A stretch of 64,000 nt of DNA from the NCBI RefSeq assembly GCF_027744825.2, contig NC_071349.1, positions 1,426,001 to 1,490,000 on the forward strand. The letters are read 5' to 3'. Position 1 is the first letter of the stretch; each line of letters starts with the position of its first letter. Position numbers and translations under genes: made by a program. The DNA is from Synchiropus splendidus. Its lineage: Eukaryota; Chordata; Actinopteri; Syngnathiformes; Callionymidae. A model generated the notes under the pieces. The model was not told where the DNA came from and searched no databases. It worked only from the letters and a program-made list of their open reading frames with translations. Of this stretch, positions 1-13,100 are shown piece after piece.

Positions 1-1144
1 ATCAACACTTTTATGTTTGCCGTTCCGGAATCGACCTTATCTCATGCTGAAAACGCGTTTTCTGCATTGTGCCATAACTTTGCAGGGAAGCTTCAGAACA
101 TGAAATTTTAACCTCCCACTATAGCAGAATGCGTCTTTCTAGTAGTTGCACATCAAATCTTAGCTGTCTGAAGTGTTTTTCCAAAGTTCTCAACATTTTT
201 ATGTTTGGCGTTCTGAAATCGACCTTATCTGAGGATGAAAATTTGTTTTCTGCATTGAGCCAAAACTTTGTAGGTAAGCTCCAGAACATGAAATTTTCAC
301 CTCCCACTATAGCAGAAAGGGTCTTTCTAGTAGTTGCACATCAAATCTAAGCTGTTTGAAGTGTTTTTCCAAAGTTATCAACACTTTTATATTTGGCGTT
401 CCTGAATCGACCTTATCTCAGGCTGAAAACGCGTTTTAGGCATTGTGCCATAACTTTGCAGGGAAGCTTCAGAACATGAAAATTTCACCTCCCACTATAG
501 CAGAAAGGGTCTTTCTAGAAGGTGCACATCAAATCGAAGCTGTCTGAAGTGTTTTTCCAAAGTTATCAACACTTTTATGTTTGCCGTTCCGGAATCGACC
601 TTATCTCAGGCTGAAAACACGATTTACGCCTTCTGCCATAACTTTGCAGGGAAGCTTCAGAACATGACATTTTAACCTCCCACTATAGCGGACAGGGTCT
701 TTCTAGTAGTTGCACATCAAATCTAAGCTGTCGAAAGTGTTTTTCCAAAGTTATCAACATTTTTATGGTTGGCCTTTCAGAATCGACCTTATCTCAGCCT
801 GAAAACGCGCTTTACATATTGTGCCATAACTTTGAAGGGAAGCTTCAGTACATGAAATTTTCACCTCCCACTATAGCAGAAAGGGTCTTTCTAGTAGTTG
901 CACATCAAATCTAAGCTGTCTGAAGTGTTTTTCCAAAGTTATCAACATTTTTATGTTTGGCGTTCTGGAACCCACCTTATCTCAGGCTGAAAACACGTTT
1001 TCTGCATTGTGCCATAACTTTGCAGGGAAGCTTCAGAACATGAAATTTTCACCTCCCAGTATAGCAGAAAGGGTCTTTCTAGTAGTTGCACATCAAATCT
1101 AAGCAGTCTGTAGAGTTTTTCCTGAGTTATCAACATTTTTATGT

Positions 1145-2331
1145 TTGGCGTTCTGGAACCCACCTTATCTCTGGCTGAAAACGTGTTTTCTGCATTGTGC
1201 CGTAACTTTGCAGGGAGACTTCAGAACATGAAATTTTCTCCTCCCACTATAGCAGAAAGGGTATTTCTAGTAGTTGCACATCAAATCTAAGCTGTCGAAA
1301 GTGTTTTTCCAAAGTTATCAACATTTTTATGTTTGGCATTACGGAATCGACCTTATCTCCGGCTGAAAAAGCGTTTTCTGCATTGTGCCATACCTTTGCA
1401 GGGAAGCTTCAGAACATGAAATTTTAACCTCCCACTATAGCAGAAAAGGTCATTCTAGTAGTTGCACATCAAATCTAAGCTGTCTTGAAGTGTTTTTGTA
1501 AAGTTATCAACATTTTTATGTTTGGCGTTCTGAAACCCACCTTATCTCAGGCTGAAATCGCGTTTCCTGCATTGTGCCATAACATTGCAGGGAAGCTTCA
1601 GAACAAGAAATTTTCACCTCCCACCATAGCAGAAAGGGTCTTTCGAGTAGTTGCACATCAAATCTAAGCTGCCTGAAGTGTTTTTCCAAAGTGATCAACA
1701 TTCTTATGTTTGGCGTTCCGGAATCAACCTTATCTCAGGCTGAAAACGCGTTTCCTGCATTGTTGCATAACTTTGCAGGGATGCTTCAGAACATGAAATT
1801 TTCTCCTCCCACTATATCAGAAAGGGTATTTCTAGTAGTTGCACATCAAATCTAAGTTGTCTGAAGTGTTTTTCCAAAGTTATCAACATTCTTATGTTTG
1901 GCGTTTCGGAATCAACCTTATCTCAAGCTGAAAACGCGTTTTACCCAATTTGCCATAACTTTGCAGGAAAGCCTCAGAACATGAAATTTTCACCTCCCAC
2001 TATAGCAGAAAGTGTCTTTCTAGTAGTTTCACATAAAATCTAAGCTGTCTGAAGTGTTTTTCCAAAGTTATCAATATTTTAATATTTGGCGTTCTGGAAC
2101 CCACCTTATCTCTGGCTGAAAACGTGTTTTCTGCATTGTGCCGTAACTTTGCAGGGAGACTTCAGAACATGAAATTTTCTCCTCCCACTATAGCAGAAAG
2201 GGTATTTCTAGTAGTTGCACATCAAATCTAAGCTGTCGAAAGTGTTTTTCCAAAGTTATCAACATTTTTATGTTTGGCATTACGGAATCGACCTTATCTC
2301 CGGCTGAAAAAGCGTTTTCTGCATTGTGCCA
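1145..2331 (+). repeat. Five-monomer-offset duplication (1145-1390 and 2086-2331)
   Basis: Two segments of about 245 bp, 941 bp apart (five units plus one base), share the rare variants ctctggctg, gccgtaactttg, ggcattacggaatcg and ggctgaaaaagcg. Outside these segments the flanking monomers differ, so the copied block is short and its edges lie inside monomers. Within the first 3 kb there is also a four-monomer echo (about 753 bp) joining the monomers near 1900 and 2652, marked by ctcaagctg and aaagcctcag. Confidence 0.75.
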
Positions 2332-3029
2332 TAACTTTTCAGGGAAGCTTCAGAACATGAAATGTTAGCCTCCCACTATAGCAGTTAGGGTCTTTCTAGT
2401 AGTTGCACATCACATCTAAGCTGTCTGAAGTGTTTTTCCAAAGTTAACACCATTTTTATGTTTGGCGTTCTGGAACCCACATTATCTCAGGCTGAAAACG
2501 CGTTTTCTGCATTGTGCCAATACTTTGCAGGGCGACTTCAGAACATGAAATTTTCTCCTCCCACTATATCAGAAAGGGTATTTCTAGTAGTTGCACATCA
2601 AATCTAAGTTGTCTGAAGTGTTTTTCCAAAGTTATCAACATTCTTATGTTTGGCGTTTCGGAATCAACCTTATCTCAAGCTGAAAACGCGTTTTACGCAA
2701 TTTGCCATAACTTTGCAGGAAAGCCTCAGAACATGAAATTTTCAACTCCCACTATAGCAGAAAGGGTCTTTCTAGTAGTTTCACATCAAATCTAAGCTGT
2801 CTGAAGTGTTTTTCCAAAGTTATCAATATTTTTATGTTTGGCATTCCGGAATCGACCTTATCTCAGGCTGAAAACGCGTTTCCTGGATTGTTGCATAACT
2901 TTGCAGGGATGCTTCAGAACATGAAATGTTCGCCTCCCACTATAGCAGATAGGGTCTTTCGAGGAGTTGCACATCAAATCTAAGCTGTCTGAAGTGTTTT
3001 TCCAAAGTTATCAACATTTTTATGTTTGG

Positions 3030-3066
3030 CGTTCTGGAACCCACCTTATCTCAGGCTGAAAACGCG
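3030..3066. other. CpG cluster of the monomer (example copy)
   Basis: In the majority monomer five CpGs occur at positions 48, 53, 59, 81 and 83, and none in the remaining ~150 bp. The cluster therefore returns every ~188 bp along the array. This example copy has lost two of the five, because it reads ttctggaaccc. Many recurrent variants at these sites are CpG to TpG or CpA changes, as expected if the sites are or were methylated in the germ line. The methylation itself is inferred. Confidence 0.75.
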
Positions 3067-3074
3067 TTTTCTGC
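3055..3074. other. Dyad-symmetric element in the monomer (example copy)
   Basis: Monomer positions 76-89 read gaaaacgcgttttc, a perfect 14-bp palindrome. Beyond one mismatched T/T pair, two further base pairs match, giving a 20-bp dyad at 73-92. The element recurs in most monomers of the window, often with one base changed in the cgcg core (acacg, acgtg, acgca). It could form a short hairpin or cruciform or bind a dimeric protein; neither is shown by the sequence. Two shorter palindromes, ttccggaa (50-57) and gaagcttc (114-121), occur in many of the same monomers. Confidence 0.8.
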
Positions 3075-4869
3075 ATTGTGCCATAACTTTGCAGGGAAGC
3101 TTCAGAACATGAAATTTTCACCTCCCACTATAGCAGAAAGTGTCTTTCTAGTAGTTGCACATCAAATCTAAGCTGTCTGAAGTGTTTTTCCAAAGTTATC
3201 AACATTTTTATGTTTGGCGTTCCGGAACCCACCTTATCTCAGCCTGAAAACGCGTTTTACATATTTTGCCATAACTTTGCAGGGAAGCTTCAGAAGATTA
3301 AATTTTAACATCCCACTATAGCAGAAAGGGTCTTTCTAGTAGTTGCACATAAAATCTAAGTTGTCTGAAGTGTTTTTCCAAAGTTATCAACATTCTTACG
3401 TTTGGCGTTCCAGAATCAACCTTATCTCAGACTGAAAACGCGTTTTCTGCATTGTGCCATAACTTTGCAGGGAAGCTTCAGAACATGAAATTTTCACCTC
3501 CCACTATATCAGAAAGGGTATTTCTAATAGTTGCACATCAAATCTAAGTTGTCTGAAGTGTTTTTCCAAAGTTATCAACATTCTTATAATTGGCGTTCCG
3601 GAATCAACCTTATCGCAGACTGAAAACGTGTTTTCTGCATTGTGCCATAACTTTGCAGGGAAACTTCAGAACATGAAATTTTCACGTCCAACTATAGCAG
3701 AAAGGTTCTTTCTAGTAGTTGCACATCAAATCTAAGCTGTCTGAAGTGTATTTCGAAAGTTATCAACATTTTTATGTTTGGCGTTCTGGAACCCACCTAA
3801 TCTCAGGCTGAAAACGCGTTTTCTGCATTGTGCCATAACTTTGCAGGGAAGCTTCAGAACATGAAATTTTTACCTCCCACTATAGCAGAAAGGGTCTTTC
3901 TAGTAGTTGCACATCAAATCTAAGCTGTCTGAAGTGTTTTTCGAAAGTTATCAACATTTTTATGTTTGGCTTTCCGGAATCGACCTTATCTCAGGCTGAA
4001 AACGCGTTTCCTTCATTGTGGCACAACTTTGCAGGGATGCTTCAGAACATGAAATTTTCACCTCCCACTGTAGCAGAAAGGGTCTTTCGAGTAGTTGCAC
4101 ATCAAATCTAAGCTGACTGATGTGTTTTTCCGAAGTTATTAACATTTTTATGTTTGGCGTTCCGGAATCGACCTTATCTCAGGCTGAATACGCCTTTTAC
4201 ACATTGTTTCATAACTTTGCTGGGAAGGTTGAGAACATCAAATTTTCACCTCCCTCTATAGCAGAAAGGGTCTTTCTAGTAGTTGCACATCAAATCTAAG
4301 CTGTCTGAAGTGTTTTTCCAAAGTTATCAACATTTTTATGTTTGGCGTTCCGGAACCCACCTTATCTCAGGCTGTGAGCGCGTTTTCTGCATTGTGGCAT
4401 AACTTTGGAGGAAAGCTTCAGAACATGAAATTTTCAATTCCCATTATAGCAGAAAGGGTCTTTCTCGTACTTGCACATCAAATCTTAGCTGTCTGAAGTG
4501 TTTTTTGAAAGTTTTCAACATTTTTATGTTTGGCGTTCCTGAATCGACCTTATCTCAGGCTGAAAATGCGTTTTCTGCAGTGTGCCATAACTTTGCAGGG
4601 AAGTTTCAGAACATGAAATTTTCAACTCCCACTATCGCAGAATGGGTCTTTCTAGTAGTTGCACATCAAATCTAAGCTGTCTGAAGTGTTCTTCCAAAGT
4701 TATCAACATTTTTATGTTTGGCATTCCGGAATCGACCTTATCTCAGGCTGTAAACGCTTTTTTTGCATTGTGCCATAACTTTGGAGGGAAGCTTCAGAAC
4801 ATGAAATTTTCAATTCCCATTATAACAGAAAGGGTCTTTCTCATACTTGCACATCAAATCTAAGCTGTC

Positions 4870-6297
4870 TGAAGTGTTTTTTCAAAGTTATCATATTTTT
4901 ATGTTTGGCGTTCCGGAATCGACCTTATCTCAGGCTGAAAACGTGTTTTCTGCAATGTGCCATAACTTTGCAGGGAAGCTTCAGAACATGAAATTTTCAG
5001 CTCCCACTATAGCAGAAAGGCTTTTTCCAGTAGTTGCACATCAAATCTAAGCTGTCTGAAGTGTTTTTCCAAAGTTATCAACATTCTTATGTTTGGCGTT
5101 TCGGAATCAACCTTATCTCTGGCTGAAAACGCGTTTTCAGCATTGTGCCATCACTTTGCAGGAAAGCTGCAGAATATAAAATTTTCACCTCCCACTATAG
5201 CAGAAAGGGTCTTTCTAGTAGTTGCACATCAAATCTAAGTTGTTTGAAGTGTTTTTCGAAAGTTATCAACATTTTTATGTTTGGCGTTCCGGAATCGACC
5301 TTATCGCAGGCTGATAACGCGATTTACGCATTCTGCCATAACTTTGCAGGGAAGCTTCTGAACATGAAATTTTCAAATCCCACTATAGCAGAAAGGGTCT
5401 TTCTAGTAGTTGCACATCAAATCTAAGCTGTCTGAAGTGTTTTTCCAAAGTTATCAACATTTTTATGTTTGGCATTCCAGAATCGACCTTATCTCTGGCT
5501 GAAAACGCGTTTTCTGCATTGTGCCACAACTTTGCAGGGAAACTTCAGAACATGAAATTTTCACCTCCCACTATAGCAGAAAGGGTCTTTCTAGTAGTTG
5601 CACATCAAATCTAAGCTGTTTGAAGTGTTTTTCCAAAGTTAACACCATTCTTATGTTTGGCGTTCCGGAATCGACCTTATCTCAGGCTGATAACGCGATT
5701 TACGCATTCTGCCATAACTTTGCAGGGAAGCTTCTGAACATGAAATTTTAAACTCCCACTATAGCAGAAAGGGTCTTTCTAGTAGTTGCGCGTCAAATCT
5801 AAGCTGTCTGAAGTGTTTTTCCAAAGTTATCAACATTTTTATGTTTGGCATTCCAGAATCGGCCTTATCTCTGGCTGAAAACGCGTTTTCTGCATTGTGC
5901 CATAACTTTGCAGGGAAACTTCAGAACATGAAATTTTCACCTCCCACTATAGCAGAAAGGGTCTTTCTAGTAGTTGCACATCAAATCTAAGCTGTCTGAA
6001 GTGTTTTTTCAAAGTTATCATATTTTTATGTTTGGCGTTCCGGAATCGACCTTATCTCAGGCTGAAAACGTGTTTTCTGCAATGTGTCATAACTTTGCAG
6101 GGAAGCTTCAGAACATGAAATATTCAGCTCCCACTATAGTAGAAAGGCTTTTTCCAGTAGTTGCACATCAAATCTAAGCTGTCTGAAGTGTTTTTCCAAA
6201 GTTATCAACATTCTTATGTTTGGCGTTTCGGAATCAACCTTATCTCAGGCTGAAAACGGGTTTTCAGCATTGTGCCATCACTTTGCAGGGAAGCTTC
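4870..6297 (+). repeat. Six-monomer-offset duplication (4870-5170 and 5997-6297)
   Basis: The two segments are 1127 bp apart, which is six units minus one base. Both carry the same one-base deletion (ttatcatatttttatg), the same change to aggctttttccag, and a following monomer with ttttcagcattgtgccatcac. The shared deletion explains the missing base and makes common descent, rather than convergence, very likely. The copies have since diverged at a few bases. Confidence 0.8.
5230..5981 (+). repeat. Tandem dimer duplication, 376 bp x 2
   Basis: Two adjacent two-monomer blocks, about 5230-5605 and 5606-5981, match at a 376-bp offset. The first monomer of each has ggctgataacgcgatttac and aagcttctgaacatg; the second has ttccagaatcg (later ggcc in copy two) and ctctggctg. 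This is a local amplification nested between the two arms of the six-monomer duplication described at 4870-6297. Confidence 0.8.
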
Positions 6298-6399
6298 AGA
6301 ACATGAAATTTTCACCTCCCACTATAGCAGAAAGGGTCTTTCTAGTAGTTGCGCATCAAATCTAAGCTGTCTGAAGTGTTTTTCCAAAGTTATCAACAT

Positions 6400-9188
6400 T
6401 TTTATGTTTGGCGTTCTGAAATCAACCTCATCTCAGGCTGAAAACGAGTTTTACGCATTGTGTCATAACTTTGCAGCGAAGCTTCAGAACTTGAAATTTT
6501 CACCTCACACTATAGCAGAAAGGGTCTTTCTCGTAGTTGCACATCAAATCTAACCTGTCTGAACTGCTTTTCGAAAGTTATCAACATTTTTATATTTGGA
6601 GTTCCGGAATCGACCTGATCTCAGGCTGAAAACACGTTTTACGCATTGTGCAATAACTTTGCAGGGAAGCTTCAGAATATGAAATGTTCACCTCCCACTA
6701 TAGCAGAAAGGGTCTTTCTAGTAGTTGCACATCAAATCTAAGCTGTTTGAAGAGTTTTTCCAAAGTTATCAACATTTTTATGTTTGGCGTTCTGGAACCC
6801 ACCTTATCTCAGGCTGAAAACGCGTATTCTGCATTGTGCCATAACTTTGCAGGGATGCTTCAGAACATGAAATGTTCGCCTCCCACTATAGCAGATAGGG
6901 TCTTTCGAGGAGTTGCACATCAAATCTAACCTGTCTGAAGTGTTTTTCCAAAGTTATCAACATTTTTATGTTTGGCGTTCTGGAACCCACCTTATCTCAG
7001 GCTGAAAACGCGTTTTCTGCATTGTGCCATAACTTTGCAGGGAAGCTTCAGAACATGAAATTTTCACTTCCCACTATAGCAGAAAGTGTCTTTCTAGTAG
7101 TTGCACATCAAATCTAAGCTGTTTGAAGTGTTTTTCCAAAGTTAACACCATTCTTATGTTTGGCGTTCCAGAAACAACCTTATCTCAGGCTGAAAATGCG
7201 TTTTACACAATTTGCAATAACTTTGCAGGAAAGCTTCAGAGCATGAAATTTTTACCTCCCACTATAGCAGAAAGGGACTTTCTAGTAGTTGCACATCAAA
7301 TCTAAGCTGTCTGAAGTGTTTTTCGATAGTTATCAACATTTTTATGTTTGGCGTTCCGGAACCCACCTTATCTCAGCCTGAAAATGCGTTTTACATATTT
7401 TGCCATAACTTTGCAGGGAAGCTTCAGAACATGAAATTTTCAACTCCCACTATAGCAGAAAGGGTCTTTCTAGTAGTTGCACATCAAATCTAAGCTGTCT
7501 GAAGTGTTTTTCCAAAGTTATCAATATTTTTATGTTTGGCTTTCCGGAATCAACCTTATCTCAAGCTGAAAACGCGTTATACGCAATTTGCCATAACTTT
7601 GCAGGAAAGCCTCAGAACATGAAATTTTCACCTCCCACTATAGCAGAAAGGGTGTTTCTAGTAGTTGCACATCAAATCTAAGCTGTCTGTAGAATTTTTC
7701 CTGAGTTATCAACATTTTTATGTTTGGCGTTCTGAAATCAACCTCATCTCAGGCTGAAAACGCGTTTTCTGCATTGTGCCATAACTTTGCAGGGCAGCTT
7801 CAGAATATGAAATTTTCACCTCCCACTATAGCAGAAAGGGTCTTTCCAGTAGTTGCACATCAAATCTAAGCTGTCTGATGTGTTTTTCCAAAGTTATCAA
7901 CATTTTTATGTTTGGCGTTCCGGAACTCACCTTATCTTACGCTTAAAACGCGTTTTCTGCATTGTGCCATAACTTTGCAGGGAAGCTTCAGAACATGAAA
8001 TTTTCTCCTCCCACTATAGCAGAAAGGGTCTTTCCAGTAGTTGCACATCAAATCTAAGCTGTCTGTCGAGTTTTTCCTGAGTTATCAACATTTTTATGTT
8101 TGGCGTTCTGAAATCAACCTCATCTCAGGCTGAAAACGCGTTTTACGCATTGTGCCATAACTTTGCAGGGAAGCTTCAGAACATGATATTTTCACCTCCC
8201 ACTATAGCAGAAAGGGTGTTTCTAGTAGTTGCACATCAAATCTAAGCTGTCTGTAGAGTTTTTCCTGAGTTATCAACATTTTTATGTTTGGCGTTCTGAA
8301 ATCAACCTCATCTCAGGCTGAAAACGCGTTTTCTGCATTGTGCCATAACTTTGCAGGGCAGCTTCAGAACATGAAATTTTCACCTCCCACTATAGCAGAA
8401 AGGGTCTTTCCAGTAGTTGCACATCAAATCTAAGCTGTCTGATGTTTTTCCAAAGTTATCAACATTTTTATGTTTGGCGTTCTGAAATCAACCTCATCTC
8501 AGGCTGAAAACGAGTTTTACGCATTGTGTCATAACTTTGCAGCGAAGCTTCAGAACTTGAAATTTTCACCTCCCACTATAGCAGAAAGGGTCTTTCTCGT
8601 ATTTGCACATCAAATCTAACCTGTCTGAACTGCTTTTCGAAAGTTATCAACATTTTTATATTTGGAGTTCCGGAATCGACCTGATCTCAGGCTGAAAACA
8701 CGTTTTACGCATTGTGCCATAACTTTGCAGGGAAGCTTCAGAATATGAAATGTTCACCTCCCACTATAGCAGAAAGGGTCTTTCTAGTAGTTGCACATCA
8801 AATCTAAGCTGTTTGAAGTGTTTTTCCAAAGTTATCAACATTTTTATGTTTGGCGTTCTGGAACCCACCTTATCTCAGGCTGAAAACGCGTTTTCTGCAT
8901 TGTGCCATAACTTTGCAGGGAAGCTTCAGAACATGAAATTTTCACTTCCCACTATAGCAGAAAGTGTCTTTCTAGTAGTTGCACATCAAATCTAAGCTGT
9001 TTGAAGTGTTTTTCCAAAGTTAACACCATTCTTATGTTTGGCGTTCCAGAAACTACCTTATCTCAGGCTGAAAATGCGTTTTACACAATTTGCAATAACT
9101 TTGCAGGAAAGCTTCAGAGCATGAAATTTTTACCTCCCACTATAGCAGAAAGGGTCTTTCTCGTAGTTGCACATCAAATCTAAGCTGT
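6400..9188 (+). repeat. 11/10-monomer HOR pair (6400-7310 and 8466-9188)
   Basis: The arms match at an offset of 2066 bp (eleven units) on the left and 1878 bp (ten units) on the right. Shared rare marks include gcagcgaagcttcagaactt, taacctgtctgaactgc, tatttggagttccgg and the variant ccagaaac(a/t)accttatc. The first arm holds one extra monomer at about 6740-6928 (gcgtattctgc, gggatgcttcag, tgttcgcctccc) that the second lacks, which accounts for the change in offset. This is a one-unit length difference between two HOR copies. Confidence 0.8.
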
Positions 9189-9546
9189 CTGTCGAGTTTT
9201 TCCTGAGTTATCAACATTTTTATGTTTGGCGTTCTGAAATCAACCTCATCTCAGGCTGAAAACGCGTTTTACGCATTGTGCCATAACTTTGCAGGGAAGC
9301 TTCAGAACATGATATTTTCACCTCCCACTATAGCAGAAAGGGTGTTTCTAGTAGTTGCACATCAAATCTAAGCTGTCTGTAGAGTTTTTCCTGAGTTATC
9401 AACATTTTTATGTTTGGCGTTCTGAAATCAACCTCATCTCAGGCTGAAAACGCATTTTCTGCATTGTGCCATAACTTTGCAGGGCAGCTTCAGAACATGA
9501 AATTTTCACCTCCCACTATAGCAGAAAGGGTCTTTCTAGTAGTTGC
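8040..9546 (+). repeat. Six-monomer-offset duplication (8040-8420 and 9167-9546)
   Basis: About 380 bp match at an offset of 1126-1127 bp. Both arms start with the otherwise rare ctgtctgtcgagtttttcc, followed by the class ttctgaaatcaacctcatc, acatgatattttcacc and then gcagggcagcttcag. The type with ctgtctgtagagtttttcc is a recognisable monomer subfamily found mainly at 1.1 kb, 7.7-12.0 kb, 46.6-47.2 kb, 57.1 kb and 59.5 kb. Confidence 0.7.
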
Positions 9547-10139
9547 ACATCAAATCTAAGCTGTCTGTAGAGTTTTTCCTGAGTTATCAACATTTTTATG
9601 TTTGGCGTTCCGGAATCGACCTTATCTCAGTCAGAAAACGCGTTTTCTGCATTGTGCCATAACTTTGCAGGGAAGCTTTAGAACATGAAATTTTCACCTC
9701 CCACTAGAGCAGAAAGGATATCTCTAGTAGTTGCACAACAAACTAAGCTGTCTGAAGTGTTTTTCGAAAGTTATCAACATTTTTATGTTTGGCGTTCCGG
9801 AATCGACCTTATCTCAGGATGAAAAATCGTTTTCTGCATTGTCCCATAACTTTGCAGGGAAGCTTCAGAACATGAAATTTTCTCCTCCCACTATAGCAGA
9901 AAGGGTCTTTCTAGTAGTTGCATATCAAATCTAAGCTGTCTGTAGAGTTTTTCCTGAGTTATGAACATTTTTAAGTTTGGCGTTCTGAAATCAACCTCAT
10001 CTCAGGCTGAAAACGCGTTTTACGCATTGTGCCATAACTTTGCAGGGAAGCTTCAGAACATGATATTTTCACCTCCCACTATAGCAGAAAGGGTCTTTCT
10101 CGTAGTTGCACATCAAATCTAAGCTGTCTGAAGTGTTTT

Positions 10140-13100
10140 TCCAAAGTTATCAACATTTTTATGTTTGGCGTTCTGGAAACCACCTTATCTCAGGCTGAAA
10201 ACAGGTTTTTTGCATTGTGCCATGACTTTGCAGGGAAGCTTCAGAACATGAAATTTTCACCTCCCACTATAGCAGAAATGGTCTTTCTCGTAGTTGCACA
10301 TCAAATATAAGCTGTCTGAAGTGTTTTTCGAAAGTTTTCAACATTTTTATGTTTGGTGTTCCTGAATCGACCTTTTCTCAGGCTGAAAACACATTTTACA
10401 CATTGTGCCATAACTTTGCAGGAAAGCTTCAGAACATGAATTTTTCACCTCCCACTATATCAGAAAGGGTATTTCTAATAGTTGCACATCAAATCTAAGT
10501 AGTCTGAAGTGTTTTTCCAAAGTTATCAACATTCTTATGTTTGACGTTCCGGAATCAACCTTATCTCAGACTGAAAACGTGTTTTCTGCATTGTGCAATA
10601 ACTTTGCAGGGAAACTTCAGAACATGAAATTTTCACGTCCAACTATAGCAGAAACGTTCTTTCTAGTAGTTGCACATCAAATCTAAGCTGTTTGAAGTGT
10701 TTTTCCAAAGTTCCAGAAACAACCTTATCTCAGGCTGAAAACGCGTTTTGCGCAATTTGCCATAACTTTGCAGGAAAGCCTCAGAACATGAAATTTTCAC
10801 CTCCCAGTATAGCAGAAAGGGTCTTTCTAGTAGTTGCACATCAAATCTAAGCTGTTTGAAGTGTTTTTCCAAAGTTAACACCATTCTTATGTTTGGCGTT
10901 CCAGAAACAACCTTATCTCAGGCTGAAAACGCGTTTTACACAATTTGCCATAACTTTGCAGGAAAGCTTCAGAACATGAAATGTTTACCTCCCACTGTAG
11001 CAGAAAGGGTCTTTCTCGTAATTGCACATCAAATCTAAGCTGTCTGAAGTGTTTTTCCAAAGTTATCAACATTTTTATGTTTGGCGTTCTGGAACCCACG
11101 TTATCTCAGGCTGAAAACGCGTTTTCTGCATTGTGCCATAACTTTGCAGGGAGACTTCAGAACATGAAATTTTCTCCTCCCACTATAGCAGAAAGGGTCT
11201 TTATAGTAGTTGCACATCAAATCTAAGCTGTCTGAAGTGTTTTTCGAAAGTTATCAACATTTTTATGTTTGGCGTTCTGGAACCCACCTTATCTCAGCCT
11301 GAAAACGCGTTTTACATATTTTGCCATAACTTTGCAGGGAAGCTTCAGAACATGAAATTTTAACATCCCACTATAGCAGAAAGGGTCTTTCTAGTAGTTG
11401 CACATCAAATCTAAGATGTCTGAAGTGTTTTTCCTTAGTTATCAACATTTTTATGTTTGGCGTTCTGAAATCAACCTCATCTCAGGCTGAAAACGCGTTT
11501 TACGCATTGTGCCATAAGTTTGCAGGGAAGCTTCAGAACATGATATTTTCACCTCCCACTATAGCAGAAAGGGTCTTTCTCGTAGTTGCACATCAAATCT
11601 AAGCTGTGTGAAATGTTTTTCGAAGGTTTTCAACATTTTTATGTTTGGTGTTCCTGAATCGACCTCATCTCAGGCCGAAAACGCGTTTTCTGCATTGTGC
11701 CATAACTTTGCAGGGCAGCTTCAGAACATGAAATTTTCACCTCCCACTATAGCAGAAAGGGTCTTTCTAGTAGTTGCACATCAAATCTAAGCTGTCTGAT
11801 GTGTTTTTCCAAAGTTATCAACATTTTTATGTTTGGCGTTCCGGAACTCATCTTATCTGACGCTTAAAACGCGTTTTCTGCATTGTGCCATAACTTTGCA
11901 GGGAAGCTTTAGAACATGAAATTTTCACCTCCCACTTCAGCAGAAAGGGTCTTTCTAGTAGTTGCACATGACAATCTAAGCTGTCTGTAGAGTTTTTCCT
12001 GAGTTATCAACATTTTTATGTTTGGCGTTCTGAAATCAACCTCATCTCAGGCTGAAAACGCGTTTTACGCATTGTGCCATAACTTTGCAGGGAAGCTTCA
12101 GAACATGAAATTTTCACCTCCCACTATAGCAGAAAGGGCATTTCTCGTAGTTGCACATCAAATCTAAGCTGTCTGAAGTGTTTTTCGAAAGTTTTCAACA
12201 TTTTTATGTTTGGTGTTCCTGAATCGACCTTTTCTCAGGCTGAAAACACATTTTACACATTGCGCAATAACTTTGCAGGAAAGCTTCAGAACATGAATTT
12301 TTCACCTCCCACTATAGCAGAAAGGGTCTTTCTAATAGTTGCACATCAAATCTAAGTAGTCTGAAGTGTTTTTCCAAAGTTATCAACATTCTTATGTTTG
12401 GCGTTCCGGAATCAACCTTATCTCAGACTGAAAACGTGTTTTCTGCATTGTGCCATAACTTTGCAGGGAAACTTCAGAACATGAAATTTTCACGTCCAAC
12501 TATAGCAGAAAGGTTCTTTCTAGTAGTTGCACATCAAATCTAAGCTGTTTGAAGTGTTTTTCCAAAGTTATCAACATTTTTATGTTTGGCGTTCTGGAAC
12601 CCACCTTATCTCAGCCTGAAAACGCGTTTTACATATTTTGCCATAACTTTGCAGGGAAGCTTCAGAACATGAAATTTTAACATCCCACTATAGCAGAAAG
12701 GGTCTTTCTAGTAGTTGCACATCAAATCTAAGATGTCTGAAGTGTTTTTACAAAGTTATCAACATTTTTATGTTTGGCGTTCTGGAACCCACCTAATATC
12801 AGGCTCAAAACGCGTTTTCTGCATTGTGCCATAACTTTTCAGGGAAGCTTCAGAACATGAAATGTTCGCCTCCCACTATAGCAGAAATTGTATTTCTAAT
12901 AGTTGCACATCAAATCTAAACTGTCTGAAGTGTTTTTCCAAAGTTATCAACATTTTCATTTTGGCGTTCCGGAACCCACCTTATCTCAGCCTGAAAACGC
13001 GTTTTACATATTTTGCCATAACTTTGCAGGGAAGCTTCAGAACATGATATTTTCTCCTCCCACTATATCAGAAAGGGTATTTCTCGTAGTTGCACATCAA

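Larger units (their letters stand above)
2983..3170 (+). repeat. Representative 188-bp monomer
   Basis: This copy is close to the majority sequence and is used here to number the unit 1-188 from agctgtctg. In order it holds: the boundary block agctgtctgaagtg (1-14); a T-rich stretch with caacatttttatg; a CpG-rich stretch at 48-84; a palindrome centred on cgcg at 82/83; the strongly conserved block gtgccataactttgcag; a HindIII-type site in gaagcttc at 114-121; the variable word after acatgaaatttt, which together with the base before the cctcccac block defines subfamilies; and the conserved tail gtagttgcacatcaaatct. The majority monomer is about 40% G+C. Its length is in the range of one nucleosome plus linker, common for centromeric satellites. 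This copy differs from the majority mainly by ttctggaaccc in place of ttccggaatcg. Confidence 0.9.
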
